In this document: piece after piece, positions 8,788 through 18,066 of the stretch
How the letters are laid out: every line of letters begins with the position of its first letter
Position numbering within the stretch: the first letter of the stretch is position 1
Origin: CBDFKF01 sp965248765
GTDB lineage: Bacteria > Pseudomonadota > Alphaproteobacteria > VGEJ01
DNA: 64,000 bases
NCBI GenBank assembly: GCA_965248765.1
Contig: CBDFKF010000004.1
Coordinates: forward strand, 124,001 to 188,000
Direction: 5' to 3'
Translations under genes and position numbers: made by a program
The notes under the pieces: generated by a model
What the model was told of the DNA's origin: nothing
The model's input: only the letters and a program-made list of their open reading frames with translations
The model's database searches: none

Positions 8788-9032
8788 ATAGTGAGGAATA
8801 CATCTCGGTAGGTGCGGGCAGAGTGGGGATTGAGAAATACAACGAAGCGCTGATGAGAATCTGTGAGAACCTGAGCGTCGAGTGTATCGACACCAGTTCG
8901 ATGCATGGAGACGAGCGATTCTTTTACGATGATTTCCACTTCAATGAGGCTGGGGCGGCCGAGTTGGCGCGGGTCATCGCCGACCGTGTGGTTCGTGAGG
9001 CGGGCCCAAACAGCTGGACGCGCGTGCCGTGA
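8788..9032 (+). pseudogene. SGNH/GDSL hydrolase C-terminal fragment
   Basis: Directly after the right inverted repeat of the IS3-family element the frame reads NSEEYISVGAGRVGIEKYNE and goes on to CIDTSSMHGDERFFYDDFHF, then NEAGAAELARVIADRVV. The DDFHFNEAG segment carries the Asp-x-x-His catalytic pair of SGNH hydrolases. The nucleophile Ser and the first 150 or so residues are absent; the DNA on the other side of the IS does not encode them, so a deletion accompanied or followed the insertion. Confidence 0.65.
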
Positions 9033-9078
9033 CGGCGTGGCGCCGCGGTCTCGGGCGCGCAGGAGCCGGCGATATTCC

Positions 9079-12000
9079 TCAGGTCTTTGAGGCGCTGACG
9101 CGCGCCAGCGCCGGCCCGGAGGCGGAGGCTGTGGCCCCAGCCCCCTGAACGGCCACCGCGGCGAGGCGCTCGGCCAGTAGCCGGACGCCCTTGAGGCGGC
9201 TTTTTTCGTCGTCCCAGTTGCGCTTGATGACAAGGCGGTGGTCTAGCCGCAACTTGGCCGTGCCGGCCTGGGCGCCAATGAATTCGACCAGACCGGCCGG
9301 ATTCGCAAAGCTGTTATTACGGAAGCCGACCGTGGCGCCGCGTGCCCCGGCCTCGATCTTATCGATGCCGGCGGCACGGCAATGCTGCTTGATGGCGACC
9401 ACCTCGAGGAGATGCTCGACCTCTTCGGGCAGCGGGCCGAAGCGATCGACAAGCTCGGCGGCCATGGCGTCGATCTCGGCCGTTGTTTCCAGACGCGAGA
9501 GGCGCCGATAAAGGCCGAGCCGCGCGGTGAGGTCGTCCACATAGTTCTCGGGAATGAGAACGCTGGCGCCGATGCCGATCTGCGGCGACCAATGCTCCTC
9601 TATCGCGCCTTCGCCGTCGGTGCCGGCGCGCAAGCTTGCCGCCGCCTCTTCAAGCATTTGCTGATAGAGCTCGAAACCGACCTCGCGGATGTGGCCCGAT
9701 TGCTCGCTGCCCAGAAGGTTGCCAGCGCCGCGAATATCGAGGTCGTGGCTCGCCAGGCTGAAGCCGGCGCCGAGCTCATCGAGGGCCTGTAGTACTTGCA
9801 GGCGCCGCTCGGCGGTCGCCGTCGGAATGCGGCGGGGCGGCAGCGTCAAATAGGCGTAGGCGCGGACCTTCGCGCGGCCGATTCGGCCACGGAGTTGGTA
9901 GAGCTGGGCAAGGCCAAAGCGGTCGGCTCGCCAGATCACCAGGGTGTTGGCGGCCGGGATGTCGAGACCCGATTCGATGATGTTAGTACTGATCAGGACA
10001 TCGAACTGGTGGTCGTAGAAGGCCTGCATGGTGGCGTCGAGGTCGCGCGCGGGCAGCTGGCCGTGGGCGATCGCGTACTTGACCTCTGGCACCTTCTCCT
10101 TGAGGAAGCGCTCAGAATCGGGCAGATCGGCGATGCGCGGGCAGACAAAGAAAGTCTGCCCCCCGCGGTAATGCTCGCGCAGCACGGCCTCGCGGATCGA
10201 GACGGTGTCAAAGGGCATGACAAAGGTGCGTACGGCCAGCCGGTCGACCGGCGGAGTCGCGATCAGGCTGAGGTCGCGAACGCCGCTCATCGCCATTTGC
10301 AGCGTGCGCGGGATCGGCGTCGCGGTCAGGGTCAGCACGTGGACATCGCTTCTGAGCGACTTCAGGCGTTCCTTGTGGGCGACGCCGAAGCGTTGCTCCT
10401 CGTCGACGATCACCAGCGCCAGGCGGCGGAAGTTGATCTGCTTGCCCAACAGCGCGTGGGTGCCAATGACGATATCGACCTCGCCCGAGGCGAGGCCGCG
10501 ACGGGTCTCGGCCGCCTCGCGCGGCGGGACCAGGCGCGAGAGGCGGCCGACGCGGATGGGCAGGCCGGCGAAGCGCTCGCAGAAGGTCTGATAGTGCTGG
10601 CGGCAGAGAAGCGTGGTCGGCGTCACCACCGCCACCTGCTTGCCGGTGTAGGCGACGATAAACGCCGAGCGCAGCGCCACCTCGGTTTTGCCAAAGCCGA
10701 CATCCCCGCAGATCAACCGGTCAAGCGGCTTGCCGGCGGCTAGGTCGCCGAGCACATCGTCGATGGCGCCGGCTTGATCGTCGGTCTCGTGATAGGGGAA
10801 GCGGGCGCAGAATTCCTCATACAGGCCGGCCGGGGGCGGCAGCGGCGCCACTGTACGGATCGCTCGGTCCGCGGCGACTTTGACGAGGGCCGCGGCCATG
10901 TCCTTGATCCGCTTCTTGGCGCGCGCCTTGCGGGCCTGCCAAGCGCCGCCCCCGAGCTTGTCGAGCGCCGCCAGCGCCTCTTCTGAGCCGTAGCGCGACA
11001 GCATTTCGATATTCTCGACTGGCACGAACAAGCGATCACCGCCGTCGTAGGTGAGCCACAGGCAGTCGTGCGGCGCCTCGCCGACATCGATGGTCTGCAG
11101 GCCCTCATAGCGGCCAATCCCGTGATCGACGTGGACGACGAGGTCGCCAGGGTTGAGGTTCGAGATCTCGGTGATGAAGTGTTCGGCGCGCCGGCTGCGC
11201 CGGGGTGGCCGCGCGATACGGTCGCCCAAGATATCTTGCTCGCCGATGACGGCAAAATTCTCGGTCTCAAAGCCGCGTTCGATGCCAAGGACCGCAAGCG
11301 CTACGGTGCCGGGCGTTAGGCGTTCGGCCTCGGCCCAGCTGGCGACGGCGGTGGCCGGTTCGAGGCCGTGATCGCCGAGAACGCTGGCCAGCCGGTCGCG
11401 TGCGCCGACACTGAAGCCGGCGACGATGGCACGACGGCCTCCGGCATGGAGCGCCGCGATGTGTTCCTTGACCGCATCAAAAACGTTGACCTCGGGCTGT
11501 GAGCGCGCCGGCCCGAAGTCGCGGCCCGGCCGACCGCCAGCATCCAGCCTCGCCTCGCCGTCGGGGGCGGCGAACGGCGAGAGGAGGGCGACAGAGCGCT
11601 CTGCAAGACATGCATCCCATTCCCGGGCATCGAGGTACAGCCGGTCGGGCGGAAGAGGCCGGTAGGGGGTCTCGCTACCGCCGGCCTCGCCGCTGGTGCG
11701 CGCCCGGTGGTGATCCTGGATCGTCGCGAGCCGGGTGTCGCGAACCTCTTCGGCGTGGTGATCGAGGCACACGACAGCCGCCGGCACGTAGTCGAAGACT
11801 GTTTCAAGCGCCTCGTGAAAGAGCGGCATCCAGTGCTCCATGCCGATGTGGTGGCGGCCGGCGGTCACCGCTTCGTAGAGAGGATCGTCCGTGGCGACAC
11901 CGAAGAGCGCGGAGTAGCCGGCTCGGAAGCGCGCTATCGCGGCTTCATCGAGCGTCACTTCGCTCACCGGACCAAATTGCAACCGGCCGATATCCTCGGT

Positions 12001-12612
12001 CGTGCGCTGAGTCAGCGGATCGAAGCGGCGCAGCGATTCGAGGGTATCGCCAAACAGATCGAGCCGCACTGGCACATCGGCGCCGGGCGCGAAGATATCG
12101 ATGATCCCACCGCGGACCGCGTACTCGCCGGCCTCGCGGACCGTGCCGGCGCGGCGGTAGCCGTGGCCGGCGAGGAAGGTTTGGAGTGCCCTTTGATCGA
12201 GCTGCTGCTTGGTCTCAATGGCGAAGCCTGCGCCGCCCAGCAGGGTACGTGTCGGCACCCGTTGGAGCGCGGCGCTAACCGTGGTCAGGACGATGCGCGG
12301 ACCGTTCGCTGCGGCGTCCGCTGCCAGCAGCCCCAGGCTCTGTAGGCGTTGCGCGCAGACCTCGGGATTGGGCGACACTCGGTCGTAGGGCAGGCAGTCC
12401 CACGGCGGAAGAACGAGGACCTCAGCCTCCGGCGCGAAAAAAGCAAGGGCCTGCGCGGTCGCCATCATGCGCGGCTCGTCGCGGGCGATGAACAGGACAT
12501 GGTCTGGTGCATCGGCAGCGAGCACCGCGAGCACCATGGCATCGAGCCCCTCGGGTGCACGGCCCACCGTGATCCGCCCAGGGGTCGCAAACAATTTGTC
12601 GGTTATTATCAA
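9079..12612 (-). CDS. mfd: Transcription-repair coupling factor Mfd
   Basis: A 1177-residue protein of normal family length. It displaces RNA polymerase stalled at DNA lesions and recruits UvrA. The N-terminal third is the UvrB-like module (SPNPEVCAQRL, EAGEYAVRGGIIDIFAPG). The RNA-polymerase interaction (CarD-like) domain follows (LNPGDLVVHVDHGIGRYEGL, about residues 485-505). The RecG-type helicase motor has Walker A GDVGFGKT at about 635-642 and DEEQ at about 735. The TRG/C-terminal part includes QLYQLRGRIGRAKVRAYAYL. It is translated in overlap with sdhE (ATG of mfd overlaps the sdhE stop). No frameshift over 3.5 kb. Confidence 0.98.
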   Translation of the reverse strand: MIITDKLFATPGRITVGRAPEGLDAMVLAVLAADAPDHVLFIARDEPRMMATAQALAFFAPEAEVLVLPPWDCLPYDRVSPNPEVCAQRLQSLGLLAADAAANGPRIVLTTVSAALQRVPTRTLLGGAGFAIETKQQLDQRALQTFLAGHGYRRAGTVREAGEYAVRGGIIDIFAPGADVPVRLDLFGDTLESLRRFDPLTQRTTEDIGRLQFGPVSEVTLDEAAIARFRAGYSALFGVATDDPLYEAVTAGRHHIGMEHWMPLFHEALETVFDYVPAAVVCLDHHAEEVRDTRLATIQDHHRARTSGEAGGSETPYRPLPPDRLYLDAREWDACLAERSVALLSPFAAPDGEARLDAGGRPGRDFGPARSQPEVNVFDAVKEHIAALHAGGRRAIVAGFSVGARDRLASVLGDHGLEPATAVASWAEAERLTPGTVALAVLGIERGFETENFAVIGEQDILGDRIARPPRRSRRAEHFITEISNLNPGDLVVHVDHGIGRYEGLQTIDVGEAPHDCLWLTYDGGDRLFVPVENIEMLSRYGSEEALAALDKLGGGAWQARKARAKKRIKDMAAALVKVAADRAIRTVAPLPPPAGLYEEFCARFPYHETDDQAGAIDDVLGDLAAGKPLDRLICGDVGFGKTEVALRSAFIVAYTGKQVAVVTPTTLLCRQHYQTFCERFAGLPIRVGRLSRLVPPREAAETRRGLASGEVDIVIGTHALLGKQINFRRLALVIVDEEQRFGVAHKERLKSLRSDVHVLTLTATPIPRTLQMAMSGVRDLSLIATPPVDRLAVRTFVMPFDTVSIREAVLREHYRGGQTFFVCPRIADLPDSERFLKEKVPEVKYAIAHGQLPARDLDATMQAFYDHQFDVLISTNIIESGLDIPAANTLVIWRADRFGLAQLYQLRGRIGRAKVRAYAYLTLPPRRIPTATAERRLQVLQALDELGAGFSLASHDLDIRGAGNLLGSEQSGHIREVGFELYQQMLEEAAASLRAGTDGEGAIEEHWSPQIGIGASVLIPENYVDDLTARLGLYRRLSRLETTAEIDAMAAELVDRFGPLPEEVEHLLEVVAIKQHCRAAGIDKIEAGARGATVGFRNNSFANPAGLVEFIGAQAGTAKLRLDHRLVIKRNWDDEKSRLKGVRLLAERLAAVAVQGAGATASASGPALARVSASKT

Positions 12613-12887
12613 CCGCGTATCCCGGTGTCCTTGAGGCTTTTCAAGAGTTTCATGACGGCGTTGTCGTGGGGCGAGGGAACTGGCGTTCGGCCGACGATCC
12701 AGGCCCAGAGATCGGGATCGTTGCCCCGTAGCAATGTCTCATATTGGTCGAGCTCAGCCGCGCTCAAGGACTCGAGATGCCGGTCGATGAAGGCGCCGAG
12801 GATGAGGTCCATCTCCTTCATGCCGCGGTGCACACTGCGGTAGCGCAACCGTTTGCGCCGCGTCTCAAGATCCTCGCTGCTCGACAT
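12609..12887 (-). CDS. sdhE: FAD assembly factor SdhE
   Basis: A 92-residue protein of the SdhE/Sdh5 (DUF339) family, which flavinylates the succinate dehydrogenase flavoprotein subunit. The signature RSVHRGMKEMDLILGAF (RGxxExD-type motif, here RGMKEMD) lies at residues 17-33 and is followed by the conserved helical region and a W-x-W tail (DLWAWIVGR). It overlaps mfd by 4 bp, so the two are probably one transcript, divergent from recG. Confidence 0.95.
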   Translation of the reverse strand: MSSSEDLETRRKRLRYRSVHRGMKEMDLILGAFIDRHLESLSAAELDQYETLLRGNDPDLWAWIVGRTPVPSPHDNAVMKLLKSLKDTGIRG

Positions 12888-13036
12888 GAGGGAGCCATCG
12901 GTCGCCGGGATGCGAGCTTATCCCCGGGCGGCATCAGGCGCGAGCATCTCAGGCGCAAGCGGTCGGGGTTTCCTGGCGGCGCTTGCGGCTCTTCGTTATG
13001 GTCGTGGGCATCGCTGCGCTCGGTCCCGATCCAAGG

Positions 13037-15124
13037 ATGCGGCCGGAGATTCTCTTCCCCCTGTTCGCGCCGGTGACCAAGTTGCCTGGCGTCGGGCCCC
13101 GTATCGCCAAGCTCATCGAAGCACTGGCGGGGCCGCATGTCGTCGACCTGTTGTGGCATCTGCCGAGCGGCCTGATCGACCGACGTTTCTCGCCGAAGAT
13201 CGCGGACGCTCCGGCGGGCGCGATCGTCACGCTGACGCTGCGCATCGAGCGACACGTCCCGGCGCGAACCCGGCGCATGCCCTACAAGGTTCGGTGCCGC
13301 GACGACACCGGCACACTGTCGCTGGTCTTCTTCCACCCCAACGCCGATTACCTCAGCAAGATCCTGCCCGAGGGGGAGGTGCGTGTGGTCAGCGGCAAGA
13401 TCGAGCGGTACGGCGATCAGTTGCAGATCAACCACCCCGACCACATCGGCACGTTGGAAGAGCTTGCGGATTTACGGTCGGTCGAACCCGTCTATCCGTT
13501 GACCGCTGGGCTCCATGCCAAGTCGCTTGGCCGTGCCATCCGCGCAGGACTCGATGGTACGCCGTCGCTGCCGGAGTGGCTGGACCCCGCTTTTCGCGCA
13601 CGCCAGGGCTGGCAAAGTTGGGCCGAGTCGCTGCACGCGGCGCATACGCCGGAGGACCCCGCTGACTTCGTTCCGGCCACACGGGCGCGGGCGCGCCTGG
13701 CCTACGACGAGCTCTTGGCCAATCAGCTTGCGCTCGGCCTCATACGAGCACACACACGCGGCGGCCGGGGCCGGGTCGTCGGCGGCGATGGCCACCGGCG
13801 CGCCAAAGTCACCGCGGCGTTGCCCTATCGGCTCACCGCCTCCCAGGAACAGGCGCTTGCCGAAATCGAGGCTGACCTGCAGGCGCCGCGGCGCATGCTA
13901 CGCCTGTTGCAGGGGGACGTCGGCAGCGGCAAGACAGTCGTTGCCCTGCTCGCCATGCTGATCGCCGTCGAGTCGGGTGCCCAGGCCTGCCTGATGGCGC
14001 CGACCGAGATCCTCGCCCGCCAGCACCACAAGGCGCTGGCCCCGCTCGGCGCGGCGGCTGGCGTGCCCGTAGCCCTGCTGACCGGTCGCGACAAAGGCCG
14101 CCAGCGCCAGGTCATGCGACGGACCGTGGCGGCGGGGGAGGCGGCCATCGTCATCGGCACGCACGCGTTGTTTCAGGAGGGCGTGACGTTCGCCGATCTC
14201 GCCCTCGTGGTGGTGGACGAACAGCACCGCTTCGGGGTGCATCAGCGCCTCGCGCTAGCCGACAAGGGCGGGGCGATCGACCCGGACACGCTGGTCATGA
14301 CGGCAACGCCCATCCCCCGCACCCTAACGCTCACCAGCTACGGCGACATGGATGTCTCGCGCCTCACCGAGAAGCCGGCGGGCCGGCAGCCCGTTGTCAC
14401 CCGCGCGATCACCTCCAACCGTCTGTCCGAGGTGTTGGCGGCGGTGGCGCGCGCGCTCGATCAGGGCGCCCGCCTCTACTGGGTCTGCCCGTTGGTGAGC
14501 GAATCTGAGGCCACCGACTTGGCCGCCGCCGAGGAACGCCACCGCGAGCTCAGCGCCCGGTTCGGTGATCGGGTCGGCCTGGTGCATGGTCGTCTCAAGG
14601 GGCCGGAGAAGGACCGTACGATGGCTGCGTTTTCCAGGGGCGACATCAGACTGCTGGTGGCGACCACGGTCATCGAAGTCGGCGTCGATGTGCCAGAAGC
14701 CACTGTCATGGTCATTGAGCACGCCGAGCGCTTCGGCCTCGCCCAACTGCATCAGTTGCGGGGCCGGATCGGCCGTGGACACGCGGCATCGAGCTGCCTC
14801 CTGGTCTATGCGCCGCCGCTCGGCGAGGCTGCGCGGGCGCGGATTCGCATCATGCGCGAGACCGACGATGGCTTCCGCATCGCTGAGGAGGACTTGCGCT
14901 TGCGCGGCGCGGGCGAGGTTCTGGGGACACGCCAGAGCGGGATGCCGGTGTTTCGCCTCGCCGATATCGCCGTGCACGAGGAGCTGTTGGCCGCAGCTCG
15001 CGACGATGCCAGGCTGATCCTCCATCGCGACCCTGAGCTTGCGGGCGATCGCGGCGAAGCGCTGCGGGTTCTGCTCTATCTGTTCGAGCGCGACGCGGCG
15101 GTGCGCTACCTCCGCTCCGGCTGA
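13037..15124 (+). CDS. recG: ATP-dependent DNA helicase RecG
   Basis: A 695-residue protein that reverses stalled replication forks. The start at ATG 13037 is chosen because family members begin MRPEILFPLFAPVT; the frame is open further upstream. It has an N-terminal HhH-like segment (LPGVGPRIAKLIEAL), the wedge OB-fold, Walker A GDVGSGKT at about 293-300, DEQH at about 393 and motif VI QLHQLRGRIGRG near residue 574, with the RecG C-terminal domain beyond. It is divergent from sdhE-mfd, an arrangement common in alphaproteobacteria. Intact. Confidence 0.97.
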   Translation: MRPEILFPLFAPVTKLPGVGPRIAKLIEALAGPHVVDLLWHLPSGLIDRRFSPKIADAPAGAIVTLTLRIERHVPARTRRMPYKVRCRDDTGTLSLVFFHPNADYLSKILPEGEVRVVSGKIERYGDQLQINHPDHIGTLEELADLRSVEPVYPLTAGLHAKSLGRAIRAGLDGTPSLPEWLDPAFRARQGWQSWAESLHAAHTPEDPADFVPATRARARLAYDELLANQLALGLIRAHTRGGRGRVVGGDGHRRAKVTAALPYRLTASQEQALAEIEADLQAPRRMLRLLQGDVGSGKTVVALLAMLIAVESGAQACLMAPTEILARQHHKALAPLGAAAGVPVALLTGRDKGRQRQVMRRTVAAGEAAIVIGTHALFQEGVTFADLALVVVDEQHRFGVHQRLALADKGGAIDPDTLVMTATPIPRTLTLTSYGDMDVSRLTEKPAGRQPVVTRAITSNRLSEVLAAVARALDQGARLYWVCPLVSESEATDLAAAEERHRELSARFGDRVGLVHGRLKGPEKDRTMAAFSRGDIRLLVATTVIEVGVDVPEATVMVIEHAERFGLAQLHQLRGRIGRGHAASSCLLVYAPPLGEAARARIRIMRETDDGFRIAEEDLRLRGAGEVLGTRQSGMPVFRLADIAVHEELLAAARDDARLILHRDPELAGDRGEALRVLLYLFERDAAVRYLRSG

Positions 15125-15155
15125 CTAGCCGGCCGAGCCGCGTTGGCGTTCTTCC

Positions 15156-15893
15156 TCAGCAGCGGGTTCGGCGGACTCCGCTGCTTCCGGCGGCCGCGGC
15201 AATGCCTGGACGCCGCGCGCGCGGATCGTCAGGCGTCACCAGGCCACCGGAGATCACCATCTTGATCCCCTCTTCCACGCTCATCTCCAAGTGAATGAGG
15301 TCGTGGCGCGGCACAAACAAGAGGAAGCCGGAGGTCGGGTTGGGCGTCGTCGGCAGGAAGATGTTCACGACATCCTCGGTTGTCAGCCGCTGCACCTCGC
15401 CCTTGGTCACGCTCGTGACGAAGGCGAGAGCCCACAGGCCGCGGCGGGGGTACTCGACCAGCACCACCTCGCGGAACGAGGTCGACGACTGGGCGAGCAC
15501 CGTCTCAAAGATCTGCTTCAGCGCCCCATATACCGAGCGAACCACCGGCATCCGGTTGACCAGGTTCTCGCCGATACGGAAGAAGGTGCGCCCGAGGAAG
15601 TTCACTGAGACGAAGCCGACAATCGTCAGGCCGAAGAGCACGATGAGCAGGCCCAGCCCGGGGATGTTGAAGGGAAGGTAGAATTCGGGGTTGTAGCGCT
15701 CAGGAATGAGCGGGGTGATGCGGTCGTCGATGAAGGTGATGATCAACCACACGAGATAGAGCGTGATGCCGATCGGGCCGGTGATGATGACCCCGGTCAG
15801 GAAATAGCTGCGCAGGCGGCGGAAGGGCCGGCGCTTGGCCGGCTGCACCAGGACCGGTGGCTCCGGTTTCTCGCCGCTCGTATCCTGATCCAT
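15156..15893 (-). CDS. DUF502 family inner-membrane protein
   Basis: From the ATG at 15893 the 245-residue product has a charged N-terminus, a first membrane segment (YFLTGVIITGPIGITLYLVW, about residues 29-48), a second (GLLIVLFGLTIVGFVSVNFL) and the conserved motifs VYGALKQIFETV, FREVVLVEYPRRG and FVPRHDLIHLEMSVEEGIK of DUF502. Function is unknown. The last about 20 residues may be frameshifted: a neighbouring frame from about 15215 would end PPEAAESAEPAAEEERQ, an acidic tail more like relatives, with a stop at 15125-15127. It converges with recG. Confidence 0.85.
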   Translation of the reverse strand: MDQDTSGEKPEPPVLVQPAKRRPFRRLRSYFLTGVIITGPIGITLYLVWLIITFIDDRITPLIPERYNPEFYLPFNIPGLGLLIVLFGLTIVGFVSVNFLGRTFFRIGENLVNRMPVVRSVYGALKQIFETVLAQSSTSFREVVLVEYPRRGLWALAFVTSVTKGEVQRLTTEDVVNIFLPTTPNPTSGFLLFVPRHDLIHLEMSVEEGIKMVISGGLVTPDDPRARRPGIAAAAGSSGVRRTRC

Positions 15894-16032
15894 CCCGGCT
15901 TGCTTCTCCCTGGCGCCCGCCCTGCCGCGCGGGCGGGGCCGTTTGGGGCGTCCGCGCTGATATAGGTAGCGCGTGCCGCAGAGTCCAGGCGGGGTATACT
16001 GCGCCAAACCCGCCCGCTCCTGTGTCTGCTTG

Positions 16033-16842
16033 ATGAGCATAGTACCCCGGATTCAGTCGCTCGCGACGGCGGTCCCTGATTTCGTACTCGATCAGGCTGT
16101 GGTCGCGCGCGAGGCGGCAGGTCATTTCTCGAACCATTTCGGCGATTTCTCGCGGCTCGAGCCGATCTTCGCCAACGCGGCGATCGAGACGCGATACTCT
16201 TGCGTTCCCATGGCGTGGTACGGCGAGCGCCACAGCTTTGCCGAACGCAACCGTTGCTACGTCGAGAACGCGGTGGAGCTTCTGACACGCGCGAGCCTCG
16301 AGGTGCTCGACCGCGCGGCGCTTGAACGAGACGACATCGGCGCGATCGTCACGGTCTCCTCGACCGGCATCGCCACCCCCAGCCTCGATGCGCTAGTGAT
16401 CGAGCGCTTGCGGTTGCCGCGGGATATTCAGCGGCTGCCCATCTTCGGCCTCGGCTGCGCAGGCGGCGTTATCGGCCTCGCGCGGGCCGCCGCGCTCGCC
16501 CAGGCCCAACCCGAACGCCGCGTACTGTTCCTGGTGGTCGAGCTGTGCGGGCTGACCTTCCACAACACCGATTTTACCAAGAGCAACGTCGTCGCAACCG
16601 CCCTGTTCGGCGATGGCGCCGCCGCGGCGGTCGTAGGCAGCGGCGGCGAGGGGCCAGAGATCACGGCCTGTGGCGAGTACACCTGGCCCGACTCCCTCGA
16701 CATCATGGGCTGGCGCGTGCTCGACGACGGCTTCGGCGTACTGTTCTCACAAGACATCCCCATGCTGGTGCGCGAACGCATGCGCGAGGTAAGCCTCGGT
16801 TTCCTCAAACGCCATGGGCTGGGGCTCGACAACATCGATACC
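16033..16842 (+). pseudogene. Type III polyketide synthase (chalcone/stilbene synthase family), C-terminus deleted
   Basis: The ATG at 16033 begins MSIVPRIQSLATAVPDFVLD; the thiolase-fold enzyme would condense malonyl-CoA units onto an acyl starter. The catalytic Cys is at about residue 142 in PIFGLGCAGGVIGLA, and the conserved FGDGAAAAVVG follows near 192. The family sequence stops at HGLGLDNID, about residue 269, close to 16840. Roughly the last 80-90 residues, including the catalytic His and Asn, are gone. The frame itself runs on to 16998 with unrelated residues. Immediately beyond the junction the DNA encodes an isoprenylcysteine methyltransferase tail in another frame, so a deletion has joined two neighbouring genes. 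Confidence 0.85.
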
Positions 16843-17059
16843 GACGCGGATCATCACCAAGGCCGATGCCCCGCTTGTGCGCCGCGGCCCCTATCGCTTC
16901 ATGCGCCACCCCAACTACGCGGTCGTCATTGTCGAGATCGCGTTACTGCCGCTGGTGTTCGGCGCCTGGGAGATCGCGCTCGGCTTCAGCATCGCTAACC
17001 TCGCCCTGCTCTGGCATCGGGTCGCGGTCGAGAACGCGGCGCTCGCCGATCGCGACTAG
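16840..17059 (+). pseudogene. Isoprenylcysteine carboxyl methyltransferase (ICMT) family, C-terminal remnant
   Basis: The frame ending at 17059 reads RIITKADAPLVRRGPYRFMR and HPNYAVVIVEIALLPLVFGA, then EIALGFSIANLALLWHRVAVE. GPYRFMRHPNY is the SAM-binding motif of ICMT/PEMT-type membrane methyltransferases. The N-terminal membrane segments (about 90 residues) are missing. In many Rhodospirillales a small ICMT gene follows a type III polyketide synthase, where it is thought to methylate the product; here the two are fused by deletion at about 16840. Confidence 0.8.
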
Positions 17060-17125
17060 CGGCCGCGCGAGACTCGTAGCGGCCGGCTGTGGCAACATGA
17101 CCGCAATCGGTCGAGGGAGGAAACG

Positions 17126-18046
17126 ATGGCATTGACGGGCGTATTAAGGGCCGGGTTCGTGCAGATCCGCGTGCTCGACATGAAGGAGGCACTGGTCCAC
17201 TACGTCGACCGGATCGGCCTCAACTTCGTCGATCGAGCCACGGACGGGCGGGTGTATCTCAAGGGCTACGACGAGTTCGACCGCCACAGCATCGTCCTGC
17301 GCGAGGCCGATTCGCCCGGGATGGATATGATGGGCTTCAAGGTTGCCTCGAAGGCCGACTTGACCACGTACCAAAAGCGCGTGCGCGACTACGGTCTCAA
17401 GGTTAAGCGCATCGCCGCCGGCGAGCAGCCGGGAATGGGGCGGCGCTTGAGCTTCGTCATCCCGAGCGGCCATCGCATCGACCTCTATGCCGAGATGGCG
17501 CTGGCCGACGACACCCCGCACATCGAGAATCCCGATGTGTGGCGCGAGGAGCCGCGCGGCATGCGCGCGCTCAGCTTCGATCATTGTCTCCTGTACGGGC
17601 CGGCGATCCCCGAGGTCGCGCTCTTCTTTGTCGAGGTGCTGGATTTCTCGTTGGCCGAATCAGTGGAAACACCTGACGGGCCGATCGCTGCCTTTCTGAC
17701 CTCGAGCAACAAGGCGCACGAGGTTGCCTTCGTCCAACACGAAGAGCCAGGCAAGTTCCACCACGCCTCGTTCAAGCTCGATTCCTGGAATGACGTCGGG
17801 CACGCCGCCGATGTAATCAGCCGCTACAACATCTCGCGCGACATCGGACCGACCCGCCACGGCATCACCCGCGGCCAGACGATCTACTTCTTCGACCCGT
17901 CCGGTAACCGTAACGAGGTGTTTACCGGAGGGTATGCGTACTTTCCGGATCATCCCACCCGCACCTGGACGCCGGATCAGCTCGGCAAGGGCATCTTCTA
18001 TTATGAGAAGGAGCTCAACGACCGCTTCCTCGGCGTCGTCACCTAA
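17126..18046 (+). CDS. Extradiol ring-cleavage dioxygenase (catechol 2,3-dioxygenase type)
   Basis: A 306-residue two-domain vicinal-oxygen-chelate enzyme, preceded by a strong ribosome site (GAGGGAGGAAACG). It would open a catechol ring next to the hydroxyls using Fe(II). The metal triad is visible at His153 (FDHCLL), His212 or 213 (KFHHASF) and Glu264 (NRNEVF), almost the numbering of XylE. The closing motif DPSGNRNEVFTGGY is typical of the family. It is followed 20 bp later by a dienelactone hydrolase fusion and an SDR, suggesting a small aromatic catabolic operon. The natural catechol cannot be told from sequence. Confidence 0.88.
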   Translation: MALTGVLRAGFVQIRVLDMKEALVHYVDRIGLNFVDRATDGRVYLKGYDEFDRHSIVLREADSPGMDMMGFKVASKADLTTYQKRVRDYGLKVKRIAAGEQPGMGRRLSFVIPSGHRIDLYAEMALADDTPHIENPDVWREEPRGMRALSFDHCLLYGPAIPEVALFFVEVLDFSLAESVETPDGPIAAFLTSSNKAHEVAFVQHEEPGKFHHASFKLDSWNDVGHAADVISRYNISRDIGPTRHGITRGQTIYFFDPSGNRNEVFTGGYAYFPDHPTRTWTPDQLGKGIFYYEKELNDRFLGVVT

Positions 18047-18066
18047 TACCGACGAAGGGGGCGCAA

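Noticed and set aside
7409..9032. The small gene and the SGNH fragment as two halves of one gene split by the IS
   Set aside because: The first half is a short helical protein without the GDSL block and does not resemble an SGNH N-terminus.
9796..10743. 315-residue plus-strand frame inside mfd
   Set aside because: Lies wholly within the conserved mfd gene on the other strand; shadow.
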